From: Agromyces sp. Soil535
GTDB taxonomy: Bacteria > Actinomycetota > Actinomycetes > Actinomycetales > Microbacteriaceae
DNA: 64,000 bases
NCBI RefSeq assembly: GCF_001428255.1
Contig: NZ_LMRW01000003.1
Span: 137,277 to 201,276, forward strand
Direction of reading: 5' to 3'
How positions within the stretch are numbered: position 1 is the stretch's first letter; every line of letters starts with the position of its first letter. The notes beneath the pieces are model-generated. The model saw only the letters and a program-made list of their open reading frames with translations, was not told where the DNA came from and searched no databases. Position numbers and translations under genes: made by a program. Of this stretch, positions 32,787-42,000 are shown one piece after another.

Positions 32787-33133
32787 GAGGTCTCCTTCTG
32801 CGTGATGCCAGGCTGCGTGGTGACGAAGGCGTCCAGGCGGTCGGTGCGCTGCTCCCACGTGCGGCGCTGTTCGGCGAGCCAGTCGTCGAGCAGGTCGAGC
32901 CGCTCGCGGTTGAGCTCGCAGCGCCGTACCCGTCCGGTCTTCGCCGTGCGTATGAGTCCCCCACGCTCGAGCACCGCGAGGTGCTTCATGAACGAGGGGA
33001 GGGTCATCGTCGACTGCTCTGCCAGCACGGTCACACTCGCTGCTCCTGCGCCCAGTCGGGCGAGAACCGCTCGTCGGGTCGGATCAGCGAGGGCGAGGAA
33101 GACCTCGTCCAGTTCGTCCGAATACTTTTCCAT
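32783..33133 (-). CDS. ArsR-family regulator
   Basis: A 116-aa winged-helix repressor (MEKYSDELDEVFLALADPTRRAVLARLGAGAAS, STMTLPSFMKHLAVLERGGLI). The cysteine pair used for metal sensing in classical ArsR is absent, so it probably senses something other than metals. ATG 33133 is at the transcription start predicted from the promoter just upstream, so the message is likely leaderless. It is translated first and coupled to the SRPBCC gene. Confidence 0.9.
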   Translation of the reverse strand: MEKYSDELDEVFLALADPTRRAVLARLGAGAASVTVLAEQSTMTLPSFMKHLAVLERGGLIRTAKTGRVRRCELNRERLDLLDDWLAEQRRTWEQRTDRLDAFVTTQPGITQKETS

Positions 33134-33169
33134 ATGGCTAAGTATTGTGCAACCGCAGCGACCGCGCAA
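33134..33169 (-). promoter_or_regulatory. Candidate promoter of the ArsR-SRPBCC operon (leaderless)
   Basis: On the minus strand TTGCGC (33169-33164) and AATACT (33146-33141) are separated by 17 bases. The expected start point falls at about 33134, one base before the ATG, and no Shine-Dalgarno sequence is present. Confidence 0.45.
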
Positions 33170-33203
33170 TGGCGGTGATGCCACCGAGTTCAAGACTCAG
33201 CGA

Positions 33204-33538
33204 ATGGCGCGCAATCCCGACATCCCCGACGCGTTCGACGTCTACACGGTCGTGGTCCTGCGGCGGCCGGACGATGCGCCGGAGATGTCGGACGAGGAGC
33301 TCGACGCGCTCCAGGCACGCCACCTCGCCTACCGGGCCGACCTGTGGCGGCAGGGCGTGGTGGTCGTGAACGGGCCGTTCGACCAGCAGAGCGACCCCGT
33401 CGTATCGCGGGATGTCGATCTTCGCCTGCGACCCCTGCCGAGGCCGCACGGCTCTCGGACGGCGACCCATCAGTGGTGGCGGGGCGGCTCGCCTACGACG
33501 TGATGGACTGGTGGGTTGGCCGCTTCGGCTGCACGTAG
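33204..33538 (+). pseudogene. Frameshifted YCII-family copy
   Basis: A close copy of the YCII gene at 31349: ATG 33204 reads MARNPDIPDAFDVYTVVVLR. An extra C near 33395 (GACCCC against GACCC) shifts the frame after NGPFDQQSDP, so the C-terminal half with WWVG lies in another frame. The two copies differ at many positions, so this is an old duplicate that has decayed. Between 33539 and 33695 no gene is seen. Confidence 0.85.
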
Positions 33539-33695
33539 CCGGTCATGTGCGTGAGCGTGAAGTCTTCGCTCAGGAGCGCATCGAGCTAGCGACCACATTC
33601 ATGGTCCCCCCGTTCGGTATCCAGCGACAGGCACTGGCCAACCACGAACTGACAGGGCCTCCCTCGCTGACGGAACCCGATCTAGCGTCGAACGG

Positions 33696-34574
33696 GTGAA
33701 CGAAACACTCGAACTCAACAACGGCGTGACGATACCGGCGCTCGGCTTCGGCGTCTTCCAGACTCCCCCGGCCGAGACCGTGAGCGCCGTGGCATCCGCT
33801 CTCCAGGTCGGATACCGCCACATCGACACCGCCGCCGCGTACCTGAACGAGCGGGAGGTCGGCGAGGCGATCCGCCAGTCGGGCCTCGACCGTGACGAGA
33901 TCTTCATCGAGACGAAGGTGTGGATCAGCGACTACGGCTACGACGAGACCCTGCACGCGTGGGAGAAGAGCACCGGCAAGCTCGGCGTCGACACGCTCGA
34001 CCTGCTGATCCTGCACCAGCCGATGCCCGCGCACTTCGACCGCACCATCGAGGCGTACCGCGCCCTCGAGACGCTGCTCGCCGACGGCAAGGTGCGTGCG
34101 ATCGGCGTCAGCAACTTCATGCCCGACCATCTCGAAACGCTGCTCGAGCAGACGAGCGTCGTGCCGGCCGTCAACCAGGTCGAGGTGCACCCGTACTTCT
34201 CGCAGCCCGAGGTGCGTGCAGCGGATGCCGCGCACGGCGTCCTGACGCAGGCGTGGTCGCCGATCGGCGGCATCACCTTCTACCGCGGCGAGAGCGCAGG
34301 CACGCTGGCCGACCCGGTGATCGGCGGCATCGCCGACGCGCACGGCAAGACCCCCGCGCAGGTCATGCTGCGGTGGCACCTGCAGGAGGGCCGATCGGCC
34401 ATCCCGAAGTCCGTCCGCGCCGAGCGCATCGCCGAGAACTTCGACGTCTTCGACTTCGAACTCACCGCTGCGGAGCTCGAGGCCATCGACGCGCTCGACA
34501 CCGGCGAGCGCGGCGGCCCCGAACCGGCATCCATCACGCCGGAGGTGTTCGCGCTCACCATTCCCGAGGCGTGA
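33696..34574 (+). CDS. Aldo/keto reductase
   Basis: A 292-aa NADPH-dependent aldo/keto reductase with a complete catalytic set: Asp44 (HIDTAAAY), Tyr49, Lys74 (ETKVW) and His107 (LILHQP). The cofactor segment IPKSVRAERIAENFDVF is near the C-terminus. It resembles the 2,5-diketo-D-gluconate reductase/YvgN type (AKR5), i.e. a broad reductase of sugar or dicarbonyl aldehydes. GTG 33696 is the start. Confidence 0.93.
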   Translation: MNETLELNNGVTIPALGFGVFQTPPAETVSAVASALQVGYRHIDTAAAYLNEREVGEAIRQSGLDRDEIFIETKVWISDYGYDETLHAWEKSTGKLGVDTLDLLILHQPMPAHFDRTIEAYRALETLLADGKVRAIGVSNFMPDHLETLLEQTSVVPAVNQVEVHPYFSQPEVRAADAAHGVLTQAWSPIGGITFYRGESAGTLADPVIGGIADAHGKTPAQVMLRWHLQEGRSAIPKSVRAERIAENFDVFDFELTAAELEAIDALDTGERGGPEPASITPEVFALTIPEA

Positions 34575-34664
34575 GCCGCGGCGCGGCATCCGTCGACCCC
34601 GTCACGCCGATCGACGGGCGCCCCGTCGCACTCCGCGCCCATGGCCAGCGAATAGGCTCGACGT

Positions 34665-35336
34665 GTGTCGAGACCAGCTGAGCCCTCGGTTCGTGAGTTT
34701 CTCCGATCCCTGCCGCCGATCATCGCGGATGTCGAACCGTTGATGAGGGAACAGCTTCCCCACGAGCCGACCGCCCTGCTCCTCAGGTGGATCGAAGAGG
34801 CGGTCGAGGCGGGTCTCGCCGTGCCGCACGCAGCGACCATTGCGACGGCGGATGCCTCGGGAACCCCCTCGGCGCGCACGCTCCTGCTGAAGGACGTGGA
34901 CGACCGCGGCCTCTGGTTCGCGTCGGTCGCGAGCAGTCGCAAGGGGCTGGAGTTGAGCGACCGGCCGTGGGCGGAACTGGTGTTCCACTGGCGTGAGTTC
35001 GGCCGGCAGCTGCGGTTCGCAGGGCCGGTCGTCCCCGGCGATCGTACGATCTCCGACGAGGACTTCCGGGCACGCGGGATGCCGGCGCGAGCCGGCGTCC
35101 TCGCCGGTCGGCAGGGTTCGCCGCGCGGTGACGCCTCGGCGGCGGAGGCGCGACTCGAGGCCGCACGGCACGCGCTCGAGCGGCAACCCCAGCTCACCTC
35201 GCGTGACTGGCAGGCGTACGTCCTCTCCCCCCGCCATGCCGATGTGCTGCAGCTTCGCGGGCACGGCGAGCCGCTGTGCTTCGCCTACGAGCGTGGCGCC
35301 GACGGCGGCTGGGCACTCACCGAGCTCTGGCCATAG
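34665..35336 (+). CDS. PdxH-like pyridoxamine 5'-phosphate oxidase
   Basis: A 223-aa FMN split-barrel flavoenzyme of the PdxH family, which oxidises pyridoxine/pyridoxamine phosphate to PLP. ATIATADASGTPSARTLLLKD, FVFHWREFGRQLRFAGPV-type central strands (here LVFHWREFGRQLRFAG) and the RLEAARHALERQ C-terminal part follow the family order. GTG 34665 begins right after the previous ORF area. Whether it is the housekeeping enzyme or a phenazine-type relative (PhzG-like) cannot be decided. Confidence 0.82.
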   Translation: MSRPAEPSVREFLRSLPPIIADVEPLMREQLPHEPTALLLRWIEEAVEAGLAVPHAATIATADASGTPSARTLLLKDVDDRGLWFASVASSRKGLELSDRPWAELVFHWREFGRQLRFAGPVVPGDRTISDEDFRARGMPARAGVLAGRQGSPRGDASAAEARLEAARHALERQPQLTSRDWQAYVLSPRHADVLQLRGHGEPLCFAYERGADGGWALTELWP

Positions 35337-35345
35337 AGCGGATGC

Positions 35346-35369
35346 CGCAGGGTCGGCCGCTCCCCTGCG
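35346..35369. terminator. Weak stem-loop between convergent genes
   Basis: CGCAGGG and CCCTGCG can pair over a 10-base loop in the 49-base gap between the PdxH-like gene and the GH95 gene. No T-tract; possible bidirectional terminator. Confidence 0.3.
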
Positions 35370-35385
35370 CGACGACCGGGTCCTG

Positions 35386-37716
35386 TCAGACCCGCACCGC
35401 GTCGAAACTCGCCGACATTGCATCCGCGGGAATCACGATCGTCCGGCTATCGCGCTGCTCGATGTTCTTGCCGCTTGCGATACGGATGTCCCAGGGCAGG
35501 CGGACCGTCACACCTTCCCGCCGGAGCCACCTTCCGCTTGCCGGCAGCGTCATGGCCGAGCGGACGACCTGCGGGCCCCACTCCAGTTCGTCGATGACGA
35601 CGTTTCCGCGAGCCGTCAGTCCTGTCACCCGACCGCTGGGCCACTGCTCGGGCAACGCGGGCAGGAGCGAAAGCGCACCGGGGGAGGACTGCGCGAGCAT
35701 CGCCACGACCACGCCGGGCAAGGCACCAGACGCGTCGAGGTTGAAAATCGCTCCGGCGTCGTGAGTCGAAACGAGCGCGGGAGTGAAGTGGTCCCTCGCC
35801 AGCCAGAGCACGCACCTGTAGGCGGAATCGGCGTCGCCGAGCGCCGCCGCAGCCAAGCCGATCGAGGCGAGCCCGAAGGCCATCTCCATTCGCCCTGGGG
35901 GCCCGAATGGCGCTTCTGCTCGCCAGGCGATCTTCGCGCGTACGGTCTCGCTCGCTGCCGCGCGCAGCGCCGCAGTTTCGAACGCCTCATCCGCCTCGTA
36001 CCAGAGGCCGTGGAGGTGCGAGACGTGTCGGTGCTCCAGATGCTCCGGCCAATCACCCGACCACTCGGCGAGACTGCCGTCGGTTGCGACGGAGTAGGCA
36101 GGCAGGGCCGCGCGGGCGGCGAGCCAGCGTCGGCGTCGTTCGGCGTCGCCGCGGAGCTCAGCGAGCCATGCCCCGACCCGGAGCCCGTCTCGGATCGCCG
36201 CGACATCGCTCGTCGCGTTCGTTGCAAGCGGATTGTCACTCCCCGCAGGGGTGTTCTCAGGCGAGAAGGAGGGCGACAGGGCTCCGCCGCCGCCGTCGAG
36301 CACCGCCAGAGAGAACTCGAGCACCTCGACGGTGAGCGTCCAGAGATCCTCGTCCAGGAGCGAGCGGTCCCCGGTCGTCTGGATATAGTCGGCCGCCATC
36401 CGCAGGAGCCATGGTCCGTTGCCGAGCCAGTACTGATGGGGATAGTCGCGATTGAAGTGATTGGCGTGGCCATGTGACGTGAGTCGCGCCGGCAGCAGCA
36501 TGCCGTCCACCCCGAAGATCGCCTTCGCGTTGTGCCGGTAGTCCTCGATGTAGGGCAGGACCAGTCGGAACAGCGAGGGCATGAGCTCGGGCATCGACGT
36601 CCAGAGGACTCCGCAAAGAGCACCGAGCTGGAGATTGCCGTTCATCGTGTAATCCGCTGACCAAGCGGGCGACCACGTTCCCTGCCACACGCCCTGCAAC
36701 GTGGGTGGCAGCGTCCCGGTCGATGCCAGGATGTTGCGGCGGCCAGCGGCATAGGCAGTCTCGACCACCACCCGCTCGGCTTCGGGATCGCCGGATCTCG
36801 CTCGGGCCCACCATTCCTCGGTCGTGCCCGGTCCCAGGCCTCCGTCGCTGAGCTGTAGGGAGGAACGAGAGAGGACCTCTCCCGCGTCGAGTCGTGGAGC
36901 CGTTGGTTCGACATCCGTCGTGACGCGGATTCTGAATCGAACCGGACGCCCGCGCGCGACGACCACTTGCCACTCGTTCGCCCCCGTCACCGCCATCGGC
37001 TCGTCGGCATGGACCACGATGCGAGCCATCCGGTCGGTGCCCTCTTCGCGACCGGCGGCAACCACGGACATCGAAAGCTCGAAGGGGTTCGCTTCGACGC
37101 GCGTCGTCACATGCCGGCGGTAATCGATGACCTCGACCGTACTGGCGCCGGCGCTGCGCTCTTCGACGGGACCGAGGGAGAGGCGCCCCACGACATCGCG
37201 TTCCGACCACAGCTCCAGGGACAGTTCCTCGGTCCCATGCTCGGTCCTGAGCTTGAGACCGGCGCCCGCATCATCCCCATCGTCTGCGGACTCCAGCCGC
37301 CAAGACAGCGCGGCGTCGCCGGAGTCGAGCATGACCTCGCGTCGGTACTCCGACCAGGGTTCATCCACTTCCCATCTGAGCTCTCCAACCGGCGCCAGCG
37401 GGTCCGTCCAGACGAGCTCATCCGGGTCCAGACCGAGTTCTCGCAGGCGATCCTCTACGATGTCGGCTGCCGACTTCGCGTCTCGATTCCGGAGCGCCTC
37501 GTGCATGGCGGGCAGAGCGGGTGCGAGGTCGGGGGCCGGGCGACGGCTGTTCGCCGGGAGCAGAAAGCGCTCGTGTGCGAGCGTGATGGTGTGCTGCGTC
37601 GGTCGTCCGAACGCCACGGCGCCCACCACGCCAGTGCCCGCGACGACCCCGAGGTCCCAGGTCTCGGCGATGGTCGTGCTCCAGGCACTCTGTGGCCGCC
37701 CGTGCTTCTCGGTCAT
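35386..37716 (-). CDS. GH95-type glycoside hydrolase (alpha-L-fucosidase/galactosidase)
   Basis: A 776-aa enzyme of the GH95 family, with an N-terminal beta domain, a linker and an (alpha/alpha)6 barrel. Hallmark stretches are QGVWQGTWSPAWSADYTMNG, SPSFSPENTPAGSDN, ATNATSDVAAIRD and EHRHVSHLHGLW, which hold the residues that position the catalytic water and acid in GH95. No signal peptide is seen, so it acts inside the cell on imported oligosaccharides. GH95 enzymes remove terminal alpha-L-fucose or alpha-L-galactose, as found in xyloglucan and pectin. Last gene of the sugar operon, 11 bases after GH3. Confidence 0.88.
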   Translation of the reverse strand: MTEKHGRPQSAWSTTIAETWDLGVVAGTGVVGAVAFGRPTQHTITLAHERFLLPANSRRPAPDLAPALPAMHEALRNRDAKSAADIVEDRLRELGLDPDELVWTDPLAPVGELRWEVDEPWSEYRREVMLDSGDAALSWRLESADDGDDAGAGLKLRTEHGTEELSLELWSERDVVGRLSLGPVEERSAGASTVEVIDYRRHVTTRVEANPFELSMSVVAAGREEGTDRMARIVVHADEPMAVTGANEWQVVVARGRPVRFRIRVTTDVEPTAPRLDAGEVLSRSSLQLSDGGLGPGTTEEWWARARSGDPEAERVVVETAYAAGRRNILASTGTLPPTLQGVWQGTWSPAWSADYTMNGNLQLGALCGVLWTSMPELMPSLFRLVLPYIEDYRHNAKAIFGVDGMLLPARLTSHGHANHFNRDYPHQYWLGNGPWLLRMAADYIQTTGDRSLLDEDLWTLTVEVLEFSLAVLDGGGGALSPSFSPENTPAGSDNPLATNATSDVAAIRDGLRVGAWLAELRGDAERRRRWLAARAALPAYSVATDGSLAEWSGDWPEHLEHRHVSHLHGLWYEADEAFETAALRAAASETVRAKIAWRAEAPFGPPGRMEMAFGLASIGLAAAALGDADSAYRCVLWLARDHFTPALVSTHDAGAIFNLDASGALPGVVVAMLAQSSPGALSLLPALPEQWPSGRVTGLTARGNVVIDELEWGPQVVRSAMTLPASGRWLRREGVTVRLPWDIRIASGKNIEQRDSRTIVIPADAMSASFDAVRV

Positions 37717-37727
37717 ATGGCGGGTCC

Positions 37728-40043
37728 TCAGCCCGGAAGCACGGTGGCGAATGCCGACATGCGCCGGGTGTGATCGACATGCCTGACTGGGCCGACCAAC
37801 TCGACAGAGAGCGCCGTCCCGGGATGTCCTTCCGAATCGGCGATCGTCAGCACGATCTCGCCTGGTTCGACGCGACGTCGCAGGTCTCGGCCGGTGAAGC
37901 TCGCAAGGTCGGCATGCACATCGAACAGGATCTCGGCGCTCGCCCCCGGCTCCAGATGGACTCGGGCGAAACCGACGAGTTGCCGTACCGGCCGGGTGAC
38001 CGTGGCGACCGGGTCGCTCAAGTACAACTGCACGACGTGCGCACCGGCGCGGTCGCCGACATTCCGCACGGTCGCTTCAACGGAGACGGTGCCGTCCGTG
38101 GGAATCTCCGTCTTCGAGATGCTCGCGTCGTGAACGTGAAAATGCGTGTAGGAGAGCCCGTGTCCGAACCGGAACGCCGGCGTCGGGTCGAGATTGCTCA
38201 CTCCGTCGCTTTTGAGCGCAAGCGGGGGCGCGAGGTACGTCCCGGGTTGAGCCGAAGCCTCCCCCGGAATCTGTACCGGCAGCCGTCCAGATGGATTCAC
38301 CCGCCCCGAGAGCACTCCGGCGATGGCCTGACCGCCCTCCTCCCCGGGGAAGAAGGCCTGGATCGTCGCCGCGGCGCGCGAGGCGAAGCGGCCGACCGCA
38401 TACGGACGGCCTGAGACCACCACGAGCACGACCTGACGAGCGGCCTCGAGCACCGCGCTCACGAGCTCCGCCTGCTTCCCGGGCAGCTGAAGGTCGAGCG
38501 CGTCGCACCCTTCTCCTGAGGTGCCCTGACCGAACATGCCGGAGCGATCGCCCACGACCAGCACGGCAAGGTCGGCGCGCTCCGCTGCGCGCACCGCCGC
38601 GGCGATGCCCTCGGCCCCGCCGCCCAGCACCGGAACGCCCAACTCGAATTCGACCTCACTGCCGGGAAACTCGGCTCTGATCGACTCGAGCACGGTGGGG
38701 GCGTCGACCCCGAGGTCCAGACCGGGGTGGCTGGGAACGACATGGTTGGGAAAGGAGTAGCAGCCGAACAGGCATCCCGAGTCGTGCGCAGCTGGGCCGA
38801 TGACCGCAATGCGCTGCGGCGCGTGTTCGAGCGGCAGCACATCCTCGTCGTTCGAGAGCAGCACGATGGACCGCTCGGCGATCGTCCCGGCAATGCGGCG
38901 GTTCCCCGGCGGATCCAGGTCGATCACCTCACACTCCGGCTCGGCGGGCATCCATCCGGGGTCGAGGAGGCCGAGTTCCGCCTTCTGCGTGAGCACCCGG
39001 AGCGCGGCACGATCGATCACGTCCGCGCCGACGGTGTCGAGGAGCTCTGGACCGAACGCGAGGGTGTGCGGAAGCTCGACGTCGATGCCCGCGGTGAGCG
39101 CCTGCGCGCCGGCGTCGGCGTTGTCGATGGCGAGCCGGTGCATGCTCTGGACGAAAGGGATCGCCCAGTAGTCGGACACGACGGTCCCCTCGAAGCCCCA
39201 CTGCGTCCGAAGGATGCCGGTGAGCAGCGATGCATCGACGGCGGCCGGGACTCCGTCGATTTCGTTGTAGGCGTTCATGACCGAGCGCACGCCGGCGTGC
39301 ACGACCGCCTTCTCGAACGGCACCAGGACGATGTCTGCGAGTTCACGGGGCCCGACCGAAGCCGGGGCGTGGTTGCGAGCACCGCGGGACGCCGAATATC
39401 CGGCGAAGTGCTTCAATGTCGCGATGATGCCGGACGACTGAAGACCCCGGACATACGCAGCAGCCATCTCGCCGACGAGGTACGGATCCTCTCCGAGCGT
39501 CTCCTCGACGCGCCCCCATCGGTAGTCGCGCACGACGTCGAGGACCGGGGCCAGGCCCTGATGCACGCCGAGCTGCACCATGTCGCGACCGATCGCGGAC
39601 CCCATCTCCTGGATCACGTCGGGGTCGAAGGTGGCCGCCCACGCCAGGGACGTCGGGTACACCGTCGCCTTCCACGCGGTGAAGCCGGTCAAGCACTCCT
39701 CGTGTGCGATGGCCGGGATCGAGAACCGGTTCGCCGCCATCACAGCGCGTTGCAGCTCTGCCAACCGCCTCATGCCCCGGGCAGGTTCCACCGGCAACGT
39801 CCCGAACGGTCGAGTGAGGTGGCCGATCCCGTCACGGATCGCCTCGGCGAACGGGATCGCCTGCAACTGAGTGTCCTGCATCGGTGCGACGTCCCCACTC
39901 GCACCCGCCGCATCGGGCCACGTGGAGCCCAGCTGCTGCAGCTTCTCGAGCGGCGTCATCTCGCGGAGGAGAGCCGACGCGCGTTCGGCAGGCGAGCGGG
40001 CGGTGTCATGCCAGGTCTGGCTCCGCGGGAGGGTGTCGGTCAT
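37728..40043 (-). CDS. GH3 beta-glycosidase
   Basis: A 771-aa GH3 enzyme. The TIM-barrel part has IPAIAHEECLTGF, the K-H-F substrate motif in ATLKHFAGYSASRG and the nucleophile Asp291 in VVSDYWAI. The alpha/beta sandwich (IAVIGPAAHDSGCLFGC) follows, then a C-terminal fibronectin-type domain (VSVEATVRNVGDRAGAHVVQLY). The likely activity is beta-glucosidase or beta-xylosidase on imported oligosaccharides, since no signal peptide is present. Downstream of LacI and upstream of GH95 in one operon. Confidence 0.92.
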   Translation of the reverse strand: MTDTLPRSQTWHDTARSPAERASALLREMTPLEKLQQLGSTWPDAAGASGDVAPMQDTQLQAIPFAEAIRDGIGHLTRPFGTLPVEPARGMRRLAELQRAVMAANRFSIPAIAHEECLTGFTAWKATVYPTSLAWAATFDPDVIQEMGSAIGRDMVQLGVHQGLAPVLDVVRDYRWGRVEETLGEDPYLVGEMAAAYVRGLQSSGIIATLKHFAGYSASRGARNHAPASVGPRELADIVLVPFEKAVVHAGVRSVMNAYNEIDGVPAAVDASLLTGILRTQWGFEGTVVSDYWAIPFVQSMHRLAIDNADAGAQALTAGIDVELPHTLAFGPELLDTVGADVIDRAALRVLTQKAELGLLDPGWMPAEPECEVIDLDPPGNRRIAGTIAERSIVLLSNDEDVLPLEHAPQRIAVIGPAAHDSGCLFGCYSFPNHVVPSHPGLDLGVDAPTVLESIRAEFPGSEVEFELGVPVLGGGAEGIAAAVRAAERADLAVLVVGDRSGMFGQGTSGEGCDALDLQLPGKQAELVSAVLEAARQVVLVVVSGRPYAVGRFASRAAATIQAFFPGEEGGQAIAGVLSGRVNPSGRLPVQIPGEASAQPGTYLAPPLALKSDGVSNLDPTPAFRFGHGLSYTHFHVHDASISKTEIPTDGTVSVEATVRNVGDRAGAHVVQLYLSDPVATVTRPVRQLVGFARVHLEPGASAEILFDVHADLASFTGRDLRRRVEPGEIVLTIADSEGHPGTALSVELVGPVRHVDHTRRMSAFATVLPG

Positions 40044-40070
40044 GGAGTCGTATCCGTTCGAGTGATCAAG

Positions 40071-41129
40071 TCAGCGTTCCAGCGGGGCGGTCGAGTCCCG
40101 GATGACGAGGTGAGTCGATACCTCGATCCGCTTGGTGGGGATCTGCTCCCCGTTGGCGAGCCGCATGATCGAGGCCACGGCCGTGCGTCCGATATCGGCG
40201 ATCGGCTGATGAACCGTCGTGAGCGGCGGTGTCGAGGTCCGGGCGAGATAGGTGTCGTCGAACCCGACGACACTCAGTTCCGAGGGCACGGAGATTCCCT
40301 GGCGGCGTGCCGCTTCGAGGACTCCCATGGCTGAGACATCGCTACCGGCGAAGATCGCGGTGGGCGGCTCCGCGGACTGCAGGAGCATCTCCGCCGATCG
40401 CAGCCCGTGTTCGAACGTGAAGGAGTGGCGGGGAACGGCGTCGAGGTCGACGGTGAGGCCGGCGTCAGCCATGGCAGCGGCCCAGCCGTGAGCCCGCACG
40501 ATGTCACAGCTTGCACGGGGCGGCCCGCCGATGTACGCGATTCGCCGGTGGCCGAGCGAGGTCAGGTATGTCGTCGCGTCGTATGCGCCCGCCCAGTTCG
40601 TCGCGCCGATACTCGGCGTCGACGGCCGCGGTCGATCGATCGGATCGACCAGGATCATCGGCAAGCCGATTGCGCGGAGGGCATTCTCCCGCTGGGCTGA
40701 GTATGCGCTGGTCACCTCGATCACGCCGATGCGTCCCGCGCGAGCAAGACTCTGCGCCCAAGCCTTGCTCGAGACTTCTGAGATGCTGTCGATGGATCGC
40801 AGCAGCAAGGCGCAGTTCATCTGGCCCGCAGTCTCCATGGCTCCACCGAGGAAGGTCGAGAGGTAGGGGTTGGCGACGTCGCCGGGCTCCACGACGAGTT
40901 CGATCGTCCCTTCACCGATCGATCGGACCGTACTGTGTCGCTCGACGATGCTCACATATCCGAGCGATTCGACCGCGCCCTCGACCCGCGCTCGAGTCTC
41001 CTCACCGACACCCCCGCGCCCGTTGATGACCTTCGACACCGTCGCGATGGACACGTTGGCGCTTCGAGCAACATCGGTGATCGTCGTCCGTCTGGACACC
41101 GCTGCACCTGAGTCGGTCATGTCGTCCAT
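40071..41129 (-). CDS. LacI-family repressor
   Basis: A 352-aa LacI repressor: helix-turn-helix TTITDVARSANVSIATVSKVINGRGGVGEETR and a periplasmic-binding-protein-like ligand domain (IAYIGGPPRASCDIVRAHGW, SELSVVGFDDTYLARTSTPPLTTVHQ). ATG 41129 follows AAGGGGAG. It lies inside the sugar operon, between the permeases and the glycosidases, and presumably binds the operator near 44437. Its ligand should be a sugar imported by the ABC system. Confidence 0.94.
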   Translation of the reverse strand: MDDMTDSGAAVSRRTTITDVARSANVSIATVSKVINGRGGVGEETRARVEGAVESLGYVSIVERHSTVRSIGEGTIELVVEPGDVANPYLSTFLGGAMETAGQMNCALLLRSIDSISEVSSKAWAQSLARAGRIGVIEVTSAYSAQRENALRAIGLPMILVDPIDRPRPSTPSIGATNWAGAYDATTYLTSLGHRRIAYIGGPPRASCDIVRAHGWAAAMADAGLTVDLDAVPRHSFTFEHGLRSAEMLLQSAEPPTAIFAGSDVSAMGVLEAARRQGISVPSELSVVGFDDTYLARTSTPPLTTVHQPIADIGRTAVASIMRLANGEQIPTKRIEVSTHLVIRDSTAPLER

Positions 41130-41143
41130 GTCATCACTCCCCT

Positions 41144-41187
41144 TGATTCCGAGTACGTCACTTGGCGTGATTCCGAGTACGTCACTT
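41144..41187. repeat. 24-base tandem duplication at the permease stop
   Basis: The 20-base unit TGATTCCGAGTACGTCACTT occurs at 41144-41163 and 41168-41187 (period 24). The second copy covers the stop codon region of the permease gene, so the permease-LacI gap grew by one unit through slippage or duplication. Confidence 0.85.
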
Positions 41188-42000
41188 TCCGCCGACTCCC
41201 ATCAGTCCGGCGATGAGGGCCCGCCGCGCGAACAGGTAGACGATGAAGATCGGGATGATCGTCAGTACCACGGCCGACAACAGTCCCGGGATGTTCACGC
41301 TGAACTGCTGACGGAACTGGCTGAGACCGACGGTGGCCACCGTGACCTCGGGCGACCGCGTGAGAATCAGCGGGAGGAGGAATCCGTTCCACGCGTTCAG
41401 CGCCGTGTAGACGACGACCGTTGCGATCCCACCCTTGGCGAGCGGCAGCACCATGGAGAAGAACGATCTCAGCGGGGTGGCACCGTCGATGGCCATGGCC
41501 TCGTACAACTCGCCGCTGATCTCCCGCATGCTGCCGCAGAGGATCAGCGTGGTCAGCGGGATGACGAACGCCGCGGTCGGAAGGATCACGCCGAGCAGGG
41601 AGTCGTAGAGTCCGAGCGAATCGATCAGGTAGTACAGCGGAATGACCACCACCTGAGCCGGAATCGCCAATCCCACCAGCAGGAGCCGGAACGCGGCGGA
41701 TACGCCACGGTTCCTGCTCCGGACGATCGCGAACGCGAGCGGCGGAACGAGAACCAGGACGATGGCGACGGTTCCGACGGTGATGATCCCGGCATTGAGC
41801 AGGTAACGCCCGAAGCCCATCTCGAACGATGCGATGAAGTTGTCGAGCACGAACTCCGTCGGCGGAGCAAGCGGGCCATTCCTGGTGTACGCGCTCTGGC
41901 TCTCGAACGACGCGCGCAGCATGAGGTACACGGGCAACAGGATGACGAACAGCCAGCCGACCGCGAACGTGCCGGCGAACCAATTGGGGCGGGTACCCAT
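41182..42000 (-). CDS. Sugar ABC transporter permease (second)
   Basis: A 272-aa permease of the MalG type with six hydrophobic helices and the EAA loop EAMAIDGATPLRSFFSMVLP that contacts the ATPase. ATG 42000 overlaps the previous permease stop by one base. The importer's ATPase (MsiK/UgpC type) is not encoded here, as is common in actinobacteria, which share one ATPase between several importers. Confidence 0.93.
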   Translation of the reverse strand: MGTRPNWFAGTFAVGWLFVILLPVYLMLRASFESQSAYTRNGPLAPPTEFVLDNFIASFEMGFGRYLLNAGIITVGTVAIVLVLVPPLAFAIVRSRNRGVSAAFRLLLVGLAIPAQVVVIPLYYLIDSLGLYDSLLGVILPTAAFVIPLTTLILCGSMREISGELYEAMAIDGATPLRSFFSMVLPLAKGGIATVVVYTALNAWNGFLLPLILTRSPEVTVATVGLSQFRQQFSVNIPGLLSAVVLTIIPIFIVYLFARRALIAGLMGVGGK

